Source of the DNA: an uncultured Faecalibacterium sp.
Lineage (GTDB): Bacteria > Bacillota > Clostridia > Oscillospirales > Ruminococcaceae
Reading direction: 5' to 3'
DNA length: 6,824 nt
Assembly (NCBI GenBank): GCA_934561115.1
Contig: CAKTFS010000055.1
Coordinates: 1-6,824 of the forward strand
The notes beneath the pieces were generated by a model. It made no database searches. It was given only the letters and a program-made list of their open reading frames with translations, and was not told the origin of the DNA. Of this stretch, positions 1 through 6,719 are shown one piece after another. Positions within the stretch are counted from its first letter, which is position 1. Every line of letters starts with the position of its first letter. The position numbers and the translations under genes were made by a program.

Positions 1-569
<569 letters not shown>

Positions 570-616
570 CTACAACTCCTTATCTTTTAAAATGCAAGTG
601 CTTAATGGTCAGCGTC

Positions 617-805
617 CTCGCCCTCTCCGTCATTGCTTTCGCAATGCCACACTCCCCTTTTTGTCACCTGCGGTGACATCTTCCCCCGGAGCGGGGGAAG
701 TCTTTCCTCAAAGGGAGAGGCCTTGGCAGTCCCCACAAAGTCGATGGTTTTGCCAAGGGCTCCCCCTTTGGGGGAGCTGGACGCGAAGCGGCCTGAGAGG
801 GCGAG
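617..805. repeat. MITE-like palindromic repeat, copy 1, between atpG and atpD
   Basis: A non-coding element of about 190 bp has 11-bp perfect inverted ends, CTCGCCCTCTC (617-627) and GAGAGGGCGAG (795-805). Inside is a series of GC-rich hairpins: CATTGC/GCAATG (631-646), TGTCACC-TGC-GGTGACA (662-678), CTTCCCCC/GGGGGAAG (680-700), CCTTGGCA/TGCCAAGG (721-728 with 751-758) and GCTCCCCC-TTT-GGGGGAGC (759-777). A second copy of its left half starts at 6720. There is no transposase and no convincing open frame, so it resembles a non-autonomous mobile or structural repeat. It ends 6 bp from the atpG stop codon and must be transcribed with the operon. No run of T follows any hairpin on the minus strand, so a simple intrinsic terminator is not evident. 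Confidence 0.8.
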
Positions 806-811
806 CTGCCT

Positions 812-1660
812 TTAGTTCTCCGCACCGGCCACGATCTCGGTGATCTCCTGCGTGATGGCAGCCTGACGGGCACGGTTATAATACAGGTTGAGATGGTCGA
901 TCATCTCGCCGGCGTTCTTGGTGGCGGCGTCCATGGCGGTGCGGCGGGCAGCCAGCTCACTGGCTACGCTCTCGCACACGGCACCGTAGACGACACCGGC
1001 CACATACTCCGGGATGATCGCGCTGAATACTTCCTCGCTGCTGGGCTTGTACAAGATCTGACTGCGGCGCGCTTCGGCCTTCTGCTGCTCGGTGGGCTCC
1101 ATGGCCAGCGGCAGCACCTCGATGGAGACAGCCGTCTGGGTCATCATGGAATCGAACCGGGTGTAGCAGAGCTTTACGGCGTCAAACTCGCCCTTGCGGT
1201 AGCCTTCGGTGATCTGGCGCGCCAGCTGGAAGCACTGTCCCACCGAAATATCGGCGGCCAGCAGCACCTCCTGCGTGAACAGTTCGGCTTCGTGGTGGGC
1301 AAAGTATTCTGCCGAGCGCTTGCCGATGGGCAGCACTTCCACGTTGCCGCTTTCCTGTGCGGCCAGCTTGAGCACGTTGGCGTTGTAACCGCCGGCAAGG
1401 CCGCGGTCACCGGCAATGACCACCAGCAGCGTGCGCTTGATCTCGCTGCGGCGCAGGTAGGGGTTGCGGGCCCGGGGGTCCGCTGCCGCGATCTCGGTCA
1501 GGGTCTTGTACAGCGTTTCAAAATAGGGTCGGCTGTGCTCGACCCGCTCCTTGGCACGGCGCATTTTGGAGGAAGCCACCAGCTCCATGGCCTTGGTGAT
1601 CTGCATGGTGCTCTCTACGCTTTTGATGCGCAGCTTGATGTCCTTCATGGAACCAGCCAT
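812..1660 (-). CDS. atpG: F1Fo ATP synthase subunit gamma
   Basis: Gamma is the central rotor shaft that couples c-ring rotation to conformational change in the alpha3beta3 head. The 282-residue protein has the usual family length. Its N-terminal helix (MKDIKLRIKSVESTMQITKA, residues 5-24, then MELVASSKMRRA) and C-terminal helix (SELAARRTAMDAATKNA... to about residue 280) are the two strands of the coiled-coil shaft. Between them, GDRGLAGGYN at residues 84-93 is the conserved loop of the globular part. The ATG at 1660-1658 is preceded by a strong AAGGAGG (complement of 1669-1675) with 8-nt spacing. The gene begins 19 bp after the atpA stop codon, so both are read from the same message. It ends in TAA at 812-814, next to the repeat element. 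The sequence shows no breaks or odd residues. Confidence 0.98.
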   Translation of the reverse strand: MAGSMKDIKLRIKSVESTMQITKAMELVASSKMRRAKERVEHSRPYFETLYKTLTEIAAADPRARNPYLRRSEIKRTLLVVIAGDRGLAGGYNANVLKLAAQESGNVEVLPIGKRSAEYFAHHEAELFTQEVLLAADISVGQCFQLARQITEGYRKGEFDAVKLCYTRFDSMMTQTAVSIEVLPLAMEPTEQQKAEARRSQILYKPSSEEVFSAIIPEYVAGVVYGAVCESVASELAARRTAMDAATKNAGEMIDHLNLYYNRARQAAITQEITEIVAGAEN

Positions 1661-1679
1661 GCGTTACGCCTCCTTCCCT

Positions 1680-3200
1680 TTAATGCGCCTTGACAAAGCT
1701 TTCGGTATACCGGGTCAGCACGGTCTTGAGCTGCTCCTCGGTGTCCTTATCCAGATTACCGGTGGTGCGGATGGTGTCCATCACGGCAGCCCCGGCGGCA
1801 TCGTTGTCCAGATACTCGTACAGGCTCTTCTCGTACTCGGCCACATCCGGCACCTTGACGTTGACAAGGTAGTCGTGGATGGTGGCGTACAGGATGGCGA
1901 CCTGCTTTTCCACAGGCACGGGCGCGGAGCGGTTCTGCTTGAGCACCTCCACAATGCGCTCGCCCTGTGCCAGACGTGCCTTGGTGTCGGCGTCCAGATC
2001 AGAGCCGAACTGTGCAAAGGACTGCAGCTCGCGGTACTGGGAGTAGATCAGCTTCAGGGTGCCGGCCACCTTCTTCATGGCCTTGATCTGGGCGTTGCCG
2101 CCGACACGGGACACCGAGATACCGGGGTTGACTGCCGGCATGACGCCGGAGTGGAACAGCTCGGTCTCCAGGAAGATCTGACCATCGGTGATGGAGATGA
2201 CGTTGGTGGGGATGTAGGCGGAAACGTCGCCCGCCTGCGTCTCGATGATGGGCAGAGCCGTCAGGCTGCCGCCGCCCAGCTCGTTGGAAAGCTTGGCAGC
2301 ACGCTCCAGCAGACGGGAGTGCAGATAGAAAACGTCGCCGGGGTAAGCCTCGCGTCCCGGGGGACGGCGGATCAGCAGCGACAGGGCGCGGTAAGCCACA
2401 GCGTGCTTGGAAAGGTCATCGTAAATGATGAGGACGTGCTTGCCCTGCTGCATGAAGTATTCGCCCATGGCGCAGCCGGAGTAGGGGGCGATATACTGCA
2501 GGGGGGACAGCTCGGAGGCGGTAGCGGACACCACGATGGTGTAGCCCATGGCACCGGCTTCGGTCAGGCTCTGCACAAGGTTTGCCACGGTAGAGCGCTT
2601 CTGACCGATGGCAACGTAAATGCAGATGACGTCCTTGCCCTTCTGGTTGATGATGGTATCGGAAGCGATGGTGGTCTTGCCGGTCTGGCGGTCACCGATG
2701 ATCAGCTCGCGCTGGCCGCGTCCGATGGGGATCATGGAGTCGATGGCCTTGATACCGGTCTGCAGCGGCTCCTTGACGGGCTGGCGCTCGATGATGCCGG
2801 GGGCGCGGCTCTCGATGGCGCGGTACTCGGTGGTCTCAATGGGGCCTGCGCCGTCGATGGGCTGACCCAGTGCGTTGACCACGCGGCCGATCATGGCATC
2901 GCCCACCGGCACGGAGACTACCTTGCCGGTGCGCTTGACGATGCTGCCTTCTTTGATGCCGGCATCCGAGCCCAGCAGCACGATGGAAACGGTATTTTCC
3001 TCAAGGTTCTGGGCCATACCGTATTCGCCGTTGTCAAACTGGAGCAGCTCGCCTGCCATGCACTTTTCCAGACCGCTGGCCCGGGCGATGCCGTCGCCCA
3101 CCATAATGACCGTGCCGGTCTCGCTCTGCTCGATGGCATTTTCGTAATGCTTGATCTGCGCACGGATGATCTTGGAGATCTCTTCAGGTTTCAGTTGCAT
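1680..3200 (-). CDS. atpA: F1Fo ATP synthase subunit alpha
   Basis: Alpha forms the hexameric F1 head with beta and carries the non-catalytic nucleotide sites. From the ATG at 3200-3198 the protein is 506 residues and begins [16 protein letters not shown], matching the usual alpha N-terminus, whose amphipathic helix contacts delta. An in-frame TTG seven codons upstream (3221) would give 513 residues, but it has no Shine-Dalgarno, whereas the ATG has a weak GGTGA 10 nt upstream. Landmarks numbered from the ATG are Walker A GDRQTGKT at 169-176, Walker B VLIIYDD at 256-262, and the family signature [11 protein letters not shown] at 355-365, ending in Arg365, the likely arginine-finger equivalent of E. 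coli alpha-Arg376. The atpH stop lies 89 bp upstream and the atpG start 19 bp downstream. The identification is certain; only the start is arguable. Confidence 0.98.
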   Translation of the reverse strand: MQLKPEEISKIIRAQIKHYENAIEQSETGTVIMVGDGIARASGLEKCMAGELLQFDNGEYGMAQNLEENTVSIVLLGSDAGIKEGSIVKRTGKVVSVPVGDAMIGRVVNALGQPIDGAGPIETTEYRAIESRAPGIIERQPVKEPLQTGIKAIDSMIPIGRGQRELIIGDRQTGKTTIASDTIINQKGKDVICIYVAIGQKRSTVANLVQSLTEAGAMGYTIVVSATASELSPLQYIAPYSGCAMGEYFMQQGKHVLIIYDDLSKHAVAYRALSLLIRRPPGREAYPGDVFYLHSRLLERAAKLSNELGGGSLTALPIIETQAGDVSAYIPTNVISITDGQIFLETELFHSGVMPAVNPGISVSRVGGNAQIKAMKKVAGTLKLIYSQYRELQSFAQFGSDLDADTKARLAQGERIVEVLKQNRSAPVPVEKQVAILYATIHDYLVNVKVPDVAEYEKSLYEYLDNDAAGAAVMDTIRTTGNLDKDTEEQLKTVLTRYTESFVKAH

Positions 3201-3210
3201 CTTTGTTTGT

Positions 3211-3215
3211 TCACC
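3211..3215 (-). promoter_or_regulatory. Shine-Dalgarno that decides the atpA start
   Basis: GGTGA on the minus strand sits 10 nt upstream of the ATG at 3200. It is weak compared with the AAGGAGG of atpG and the AGGAGG of atpE. The region upstream of the competing TTG at 3221 (minus-strand CTATTATGAA) holds no purine-rich site. This, with the canonical [10 protein letters not shown]-terminus, favours the ATG. Confidence 0.55.
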
Positions 3216-3260
3216 ACTCAATTCATAATAGTCATTTCGGGTGGAAATTCGTTCTGTGCT

Positions 3261-3282
3261 CTGCCCCGCCTGCGCAGGGCAG
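3261..3282. other. GC-rich hairpin in the atpH-atpA gap
   Basis: CTGCCC (3261-3266) pairs with GGGCAG (3277-3282). An alternative inner pairing is the perfect 10-bp palindrome CCTGCGCAGG at 3269-3278. It lies just after the atpH stop codon in the 89-bp gap before atpA. On the minus strand it is not followed by a T run, so it is unlikely to be a terminator. It might mark an RNA processing or stability site, which is inference only. Confidence 0.4.
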
Positions 3283-3289
3283 GGGAATG

Positions 3290-3829
3290 TTACAGAGTGA
3301 CCGCCGCAATATCCCGGCGCAGGGAGGCAAGACGGTTCTGGACGGTGCCGTCCAGCTCGGTGCCCTCGATATCCAGCCGGATACCGCCCAGCACCCTGGC
3401 ATCCACCTTGGTTTTAAGGTCGATGGTCTTGCCGGTCAGGCTTTCCAGCTTGGCGTGCAGCGCCGTGCGCTGCTGCTCTGTCAGCGGAACAGCCGAGATG
3501 GCTGTGGCTTCCAGAATGCCGTGCGCCTGATTGTAGCGGATGCGGTAGGCCCGTGCGCAGCCGGACAGCTCCCGCAGGGTGCCCTTCTCGCACAGGATCT
3601 TTAAAAAGTTCAGCACATAGAGGTGGACCTGCCCGCGCAGGGCTTCGTCCAGCAGGCCGCAGCGCTCCTTTTTGGGGATGCTGGGGGTGCTGAGCAGCCG
3701 CAGGTAGTCCGGGTTTTGCTTGAGAAGCTGTTGCACCTCGTCAAGCTCGCCCAGAATGCGGGTCTCCAGCCCTTCCTCTGCCGCCAGATCGTACAGACTG
3801 CCGCCGTACATCTTTGCAGTTTCGGTCAT
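3290..3829 (-). CDS. atpH: F1Fo ATP synthase subunit delta
   Basis: Delta sits on top of the F1 head and ties it to the b-subunit peripheral stalk. The 179-residue length is normal for bacterial delta (OSCP family). Residues 1-105 look like the N-terminal helical bundle, opening with [17 protein letters not shown], in the position of the usual A..YA.ALF..A motif. The C-terminal part has the conserved [29 protein letters not shown] at about residues 142-170, matching the family LGG..(V/I)..G....D.S...(R/K)L theme. The ATG at 3829-3827 overlaps the atpF stop in an ATGA, and no strong Shine-Dalgarno is seen, so translation is probably coupled to atpF. The TAA stop is at 3292-3290. Delta is the least conserved F1 subunit, but position and C-terminal motif make the call secure. 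Confidence 0.96.
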   Translation of the reverse strand: MTETAKMYGGSLYDLAAEEGLETRILGELDEVQQLLKQNPDYLRLLSTPSIPKKERCGLLDEALRGQVHLYVLNFLKILCEKGTLRELSGCARAYRIRYNQAHGILEATAISAVPLTEQQRTALHAKLESLTGKTIDLKTKVDARVLGGIRLDIEGTELDGTVQNRLASLRRDIAAVTL

Positions 3830-4332
3830 GATGCTTCACCCACGTTTTTGATAAATTCGTCGATCAGGTCCTTGTGGTCCTTTTCGCTGATCTCGCGCTC
3901 CACCACCTTGGATGCGATCTCCATGGCGATGCCGCCGATCTCGTCCTTGACCTCGTTCACGGCCTTCTTGCGCTCCTGCGCAATGTCAGCCTCGGCCTTC
4001 TGCTTCAGCGCAGCGGCCTGTGCGCGGGCCTCGCCCACGATCTCTTCCGAGCGGGCGGTGGCGGTCTTTTGCGCCGCAGCCACGATCTGGTTGGCCTCGG
4101 TGCGGGCGTTCTGCAGGTTCTGCTCGTACTCCGCCTTCATGGCCTCGGCCTCGGTGCGCAGCTTCTGCGCATCCGCGATCTCGCTGTCGGCCTTGGCCTT
4201 GCGGTCGGCAATCACCTGTTTGATCGGCTTCAGCAGGAACTTTTTGAAGATGACCAGCTGGATCATCAGGTTGCAGATCTGGGCCAGAAAGGTCCAGCCA
4301 TCCAGCGTGATCAACGCCTGATACAGTTCCAT
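3826..4332 (-). CDS. atpF: F1Fo ATP synthase subunit b
   Basis: Subunit b forms the peripheral stalk that holds alpha3beta3 against the rotating c-ring. The 168-residue protein has one N-terminal membrane segment (about residues 13-33, GWTFLAQICNLMIQLVIFKKF) followed by KPIKQVIADRKAKADSEI, the usual positively charged exit and start of the stalk. From residue 40 to about 140 it is highly charged and rich in Ala, Glu and Lys, as expected for the long right-handed coiled coil. The C-terminal 25 residues would bind delta. There is one b gene and no b' gene, so a b2 homodimer is expected. The ATG at 4332 has AAAGGAG (complement of 4339-4345) 6 nt upstream. The stop overlaps the atpH start by 4 bp, and atpE ends 37 bp upstream. 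Confidence 0.97.
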   Translation of the reverse strand: MELYQALITLDGWTFLAQICNLMIQLVIFKKFLLKPIKQVIADRKAKADSEIADAQKLRTEAEAMKAEYEQNLQNARTEANQIVAAAQKTATARSEEIVGEARAQAAALKQKAEADIAQERKKAVNEVKDEIGGIAMEIASKVVEREISEKDHKDLIDEFIKNVGEAS

Positions 4333-4369
4333 AAGCGTCTCCTTTCGTTATTTTTTCGGATCGGGAGGC

Positions 4370-4702
<333 letters not shown>

Positions 4703-5446
4703 TTAATCCTCACCGGCAGCACGTTTGATGAAGATTGCGGTCAGGGTACAGAAGATGAACGCCTGAATGCAGCCGCCGAACCAGTCGAAATACAAACCGG
4801 TAAAGGCCGGGATGCCGATCTGGAACAGCTGGATCTGACTCACGAAGCCCGGCAGCCAGCCAAAGATGACGTGGCTCAGGCTTGCCAGTGCCCAGTACAG
4901 CAGTGTGGAGATGACCGTACCGGACAGGATGTTGCCGAAGTGACGGAACGCCATGCTGACAGGGGTAGAGATCTCCGACAGCACGTTGATGGGTGCCATG
5001 ATAAAGATCGGATCGAGCAGACCCTTGAGGTAGGTCAGAATGCCGTTCGTCTTGATCTTGTAGTACATGATCAGAACAAACACCACGATGGCCCACGCTG
5101 CCTCGGTGTTCAGGTCGGCCGTGGGGCTCCACAGGCCAACGACGCTGATCAGGTTGCACCCGACGCTCAGTGCAAAAATAGCACCGATGAGGGGGATATA
5201 CTGATCGAAGTGGAAGCCCATGTTGTCGTGCACGAACTGCTCCAGCCGGGTTACGATGAACTCGGCTGCGGCCTGTCGTTTGGACACATTTTCCAGCTTG
5301 AGGTCGTGCCCCAGCCAGATGGCAAAACCCGAGAGCAGCGCCATGACGATCCAAGTGCTTACCAAGGTCTGGGTGAGTTTGAAATCACCCAGCAGGGGGA
5401 TGTTGGTGTGGATGGTATACAGGATCTTTGCGCCGTTCAGTTCCAT
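4703..5446 (-). CDS. atpB: F1Fo ATP synthase subunit a
   Basis: Subunit a is the membrane stator that supplies the two ion half-channels next to the c-ring. The 247-residue protein is hydrophobic, with segments at about 28-46, 84-104, 115-131, 143-160, 170-196 and 205-243. The essential arginine is Arg168 in SMAFRHFGNILSG (E. coli aArg210). Here His169 replaces the Leu usual in that signature. The C-terminal helix has GCIQAFIFCTLTAIFI, where Gln228 aligns with E. coli Gln252. By ungapped comparison, Thr177 falls where E. coli has Glu219 and Asp221 where E. coli has His245. The ATG directly follows the TAA of the AtpI-like gene, with a G-rich site (complement of 5459-5467) about 12 nt upstream, so translational coupling is likely. 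A 51-bp gap precedes atpE. Confidence 0.97.
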   Translation of the reverse strand: MELNGAKILYTIHTNIPLLGDFKLTQTLVSTWIVMALLSGFAIWLGHDLKLENVSKRQAAAEFIVTRLEQFVHDNMGFHFDQYIPLIGAIFALSVGCNLISVVGLWSPTADLNTEAAWAIVVFVLIMYYKIKTNGILTYLKGLLDPIFIMAPINVLSEISTPVSMAFRHFGNILSGTVISTLLYWALASLSHVIFGWLPGFVSQIQLFQIGIPAFTGLYFDWFGGCIQAFIFCTLTAIFIKRAAGED

Positions 5447-5950
5447 TTATTCTTGTTCACCCCCTTCGTCACGGGGCTGCACCGCAGACGCCTCGGCGGG
5501 GGCGGGGTCATCTTCCACAGCGATGTCCACCGGCTCCTGCGGGGGTGTGAGCGGCTTGTACTTCCCGGTTATCTGGAGATAATAGATCGTAACTCTGGGG
5601 AACAGCAGCGGCAGAACGCCTGCAAACGCCTGGAAACAGGGAGCCGCAATGGCTATGATGATCCACAGCGCCTGCAGCAGCATCCTTGTATTATAGGATA
5701 CCTGCAGCTGCGCTTTACGCTTTTTTTCGTCCGGTTCGTCAATGACCTTCTGCACCACAAAGCAGATGCCGGCAAAGTTGCCGATAGCCACCAGCGCGCC
5801 GATGATGCCGCCCAGCAGCACCCGGTAGTCAAAGACTACCCAGCCCACCAGATGCAGCGCTGCAAACACCACCCACATCACGGCGGTGCACAGAGACACG
5901 CCGCAGGCGATGCGCTGCAGCTCCTTTTTGGATTCCGGCTGCAATTTCAT
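5447..5950 (-). CDS. atpI: AtpI-like ATP synthase accessory membrane protein
   Basis: This 167-residue protein fits the ATP synthase subunit I family in position, size and topology. Four hydrophobic segments are visible at about 14-38, 43-67, 87-105 and 107-126, with a charged cytoplasmic-type loop DEPDEKKRKAQ between the second and third. In other bacteria AtpI helps c-ring assembly, including the Na+ c-ring of Acetobacterium woodii, and with AtpZ has been proposed to take up Mg2+ or Ca2+. The last 35 or so residues form a hydrophilic Pro/Glu/Asp-rich tail (PPQEPVDIAVEDDPAPAEAS and onward) that looks disordered. The ATG at 5950 has GGAGG 9 nt upstream, and its TAA abuts the atpB ATG. Sequence conservation in this family is low, so the call rests largely on context and membrane pattern. 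Confidence 0.85.
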   Translation of the reverse strand: MKLQPESKKELQRIACGVSLCTAVMWVVFAALHLVGWVVFDYRVLLGGIIGALVAIGNFAGICFVVQKVIDEPDEKKRKAQLQVSYNTRMLLQALWIIIAIAAPCFQAFAGVLPLLFPRVTIYYLQITGKYKPLTPPQEPVDIAVEDDPAPAEASAVQPRDEGGEQE

Positions 5951-5965
5951 AAAAACGGACCTCCA

Positions 5966-6226
5966 TTACTGGTGGGAGTTAAAGCCCACCCGATGATTTT
6001 TTTCGTGTTTGGAGCGCTCCAGCCGTTCCTTGCAGAACACCCAGAAGTTCTGCGCCCCGGCGGCAAGCCCCAGCCCCACAGCGGGCAAAAACAGCCATTC
6101 CGGCCAGCCCCAGTGTTCCACGGCCCACCAGCACCCGGCAAGGCAGAGCACCAGCGGCAGCAGCATATTCAGCCCCAGCTGGGTCAGCCAGACCAGATCC
6201 TCTAAAGCTTTATACCAGCCCTTCAA
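5966..6226 (-). CDS. atpZ: AtpZ-like small membrane protein (first gene of the operon)
   Basis: This 86-residue protein has two membrane segments (about residues 12-35 and 42-64) joined by a short Trp-rich hairpin, AVEHWGWPEW. A basic C-terminal tail follows (KERLERSKHEKNHR). The layout, with GLNMLLPLVLCLAG in the first helix and P-x-x-L-F-L-P-A-V-G-L-G-L-A-A-G in the second, matches the AtpZ / ATPase gene 1 family found just before atpI in many Firmicutes. That family has been proposed to work with AtpI in Mg2+/Ca2+ supply or Fo assembly. The start is a TTG at 6226-6224, supported by AAAGGAG 11 nt upstream; the first in-frame ATG is residue 21, inside the first helix. The stop codon lies 15 bp before the atpI-like start, which shares the same transcript. 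The family assignment is by pattern and position only. Confidence 0.75.
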   Translation of the reverse strand: MKGWYKALEDLVWLTQLGLNMLLPLVLCLAGCWWAVEHWGWPEWLFLPAVGLGLAAGAQNFWVFCKERLERSKHEKNHRVGFNSHQ

Positions 6227-6237
6227 GCTCTGCGCCG

Positions 6238-6244
6238 CTCCTTT
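6238..6244 (-). promoter_or_regulatory. Shine-Dalgarno supporting the TTG start of the AtpZ-like gene
   Basis: AAAGGAG on the minus strand lies 11 nt upstream of the TTG at 6226. It is the only purine-rich site in the leader and supports a rare non-ATG start for the first operon gene. The site sits 7 nt downstream of the leader hairpin, so folding could influence its access. Confidence 0.65.
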
Positions 6245-6251
6245 CTGCGGG

Positions 6252-6303
6252 TGCTGCCTGTGTTCCAGTATCTGGAAGCCTTGCCAGAGATGGACAGGCA
6301 GCA
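6252..6303 (-). promoter_or_regulatory. Structured 5' leader of the atp operon
   Basis: A perfect 10-bp inverted repeat, TGCTGCCTGT (6252-6261) and ACAGGCAGCA (6294-6303), encloses 32 nt. Within the loop is a second small hairpin, TTCCAG-TAT-CTGGAA (6263-6277). With transcription starting near 6314 this branched structure would lie about 10 nt from the 5' end and just ahead of the ribosome site. It could stabilise the message or tune translation. It has no T tract, so it is not a terminator. I do not recognise a known riboswitch. Confidence 0.55.
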
Positions 6304-6320
6304 GAAAATTCTATGCTCCC

Positions 6321-6349
6321 AGTATACTTCAAAGCGTTGGATATTGCAA
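6321..6349 (-). promoter_or_regulatory. Candidate sigma-A promoter P1 of the atp operon
   Basis: On the minus strand a -35 TTGCAA (complement of 6344-6349) is separated by 17 bp from a -10 TATACT (complement of 6321-6326), matching 4 of 6 and 5 of 6 consensus bases. The predicted start near 6314 gives a leader of about 88 nt before the TTG start. The region is AT-rich compared with the coding DNA around it. Confidence 0.65.
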
Positions 6350-6364
6350 TCAATTCTCCACCGA

Positions 6365-6392
6365 AATATAGTAAAATTTCATAGTTTGTTAA
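6365..6392 (-). promoter_or_regulatory. Candidate second promoter P2 of the atp operon
   Basis: On the minus strand TTAACA (complement of 6387-6392) and TATATT (complement of 6365-6370) are 16 bp apart, each matching 5 of 6 sigma-A consensus bases. The predicted start is near 6358, about 44 bp upstream of the P1 start. Either or both may be active; the sequence alone cannot decide. Confidence 0.5.
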
Positions 6393-6407
6393 GACTAATT
6401 CTATAAA

Positions 6408-6436
6408 TGTGCGCCTATAACACACATTGTGCGCCT
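6408..6436. repeat. Paired direct repeats upstream of the promoters
   Basis: TGTGCGCCT occurs at 6408-6416 and again at 6428-6436. The 20-bp period is about two helical turns, so both copies face the same side of the DNA. They lie 16-44 bp upstream of the P2 -35 box. A regulator binding site is possible, but no known operator is recognised. Confidence 0.4.
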
Positions 6437-6449
6437 GCGGGCACATCAT

Positions 6450-6478
6450 TGCACAAACTTTGCAGAAAAGTTTGTGCA
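6450..6478. promoter_or_regulatory. Perfect 12-bp inverted repeat upstream of the promoters
   Basis: TGCACAAACTTT (6450-6461) is the exact reverse complement of AAAGTTTGTGCA (6467-6478), with a 5-nt spacer. No T run follows on either strand, which argues against an intrinsic terminator. It could be an operator for a dimeric regulator or a remnant of a mobile repeat. Confidence 0.45.
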
Positions 6479-6499
6479 GAGTGTAAAAAACAGTGAAAG

Positions 6500-6553
6500 G
6501 CCGGCTCCCCGGCGAGGAACGATTTTAAATGCGCTCCGCGTTGCTCTGCGCAT
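6500..6553. other. Two small hairpins in the upstream intergenic region
   Basis: GCCGG/CCGGC (6500-6504 with 6509-6513, 4-nt loop) is followed by ATGCGC/GCGCAT (6529-6534 with 6548-6553, 13-nt loop). They belong to the 598-bp stretch right of the first gene (6227-6824), in which I find no credible coding sequence. Function unknown. Confidence 0.35.
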
Positions 6554-6580
6554 AGTTTAAGGAAAAAGATTTATAATTTC

Positions 6581-6621
6581 GGAATCCCGGAGCGTCTGCG
6601 GACGCTCCGGGATTCCCTTTT
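6581..6621. terminator. 16-bp perfect hairpin, terminator-like
   Basis: GGAATCCCGGAGCGTC (6581-6596) pairs perfectly with GACGCTCCGGGATTCC (6601-6616) around a TGCG loop. On the plus strand it is followed by CTTTTC, a short T run. On the minus strand the hairpin is followed by GAAATTATAAATCTTTTT, where the T run comes late. It probably separates the atp operon from the gene to the right of the window, but direction and efficiency are uncertain, and it could be part of a dispersed repeat. Confidence 0.5.
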
Positions 6622-6653
6622 CACCGGAAGAGCCCCAGAGGAAAACGGCAGCT

Positions 6654-6688
6654 GCTGCGCTGGTTTCCTACGGAAACAGTCGCGCAGC
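6654..6688. other. Bipartite hairpin
   Basis: GCTGCGC (6654-6660) pairs with GCGCAGC (6682-6688). After a small internal loop, GTTTCC (6663-6668) pairs with GGAAAC (6672-6677) around TAC. No T run follows. It lies between the 16-bp hairpin and repeat copy 2. Function unknown. Confidence 0.4.
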
Positions 6689-6719
6689 GGAAAGACTTAG
6701 CTGGCCTTTAGCTGGAAAA

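Noticed and set aside
759..777. Intrinsic terminator between atpG and atpD from the GCTCCCCC/GGGGGAGC hairpin.
   Set aside because: No T run follows on the minus strand, and full termination here would cut off the essential beta subunit.
617..805. CRISPR array or tandem repeat in the atpG-atpD gap.
   Set aside because: The hairpins differ from one another and there are no evenly spaced identical repeats with unique spacers.
893..1693. A 266-codon plus-strand open frame opposite atpG.
   Set aside because: Antisense shadow of a clearly identified gene; same low-complexity character and no domain.
1551..3530. A 659-codon open frame on the plus strand.
   Set aside because: It is antisense to atpA and the ends of atpG and atpH, with low-complexity Leu/Gly/Asp/His-rich translation typical of the reverse of GC-rich genes; no recognisable domain.
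6252..6303. Known riboswitch or T-box in the leader.
   Set aside because: Only a two-hairpin structure is visible; no T-box sequence, aptamer core or terminator/antiterminator pair could be recognised.
6210..6449. A 79-codon minus-strand open frame upstream of and overlapping the AtpZ-like gene.
   Set aside because: It covers both candidate promoters and the leader hairpin, overlaps the first gene out of frame, has no good ribosome site and no recognisable domain.
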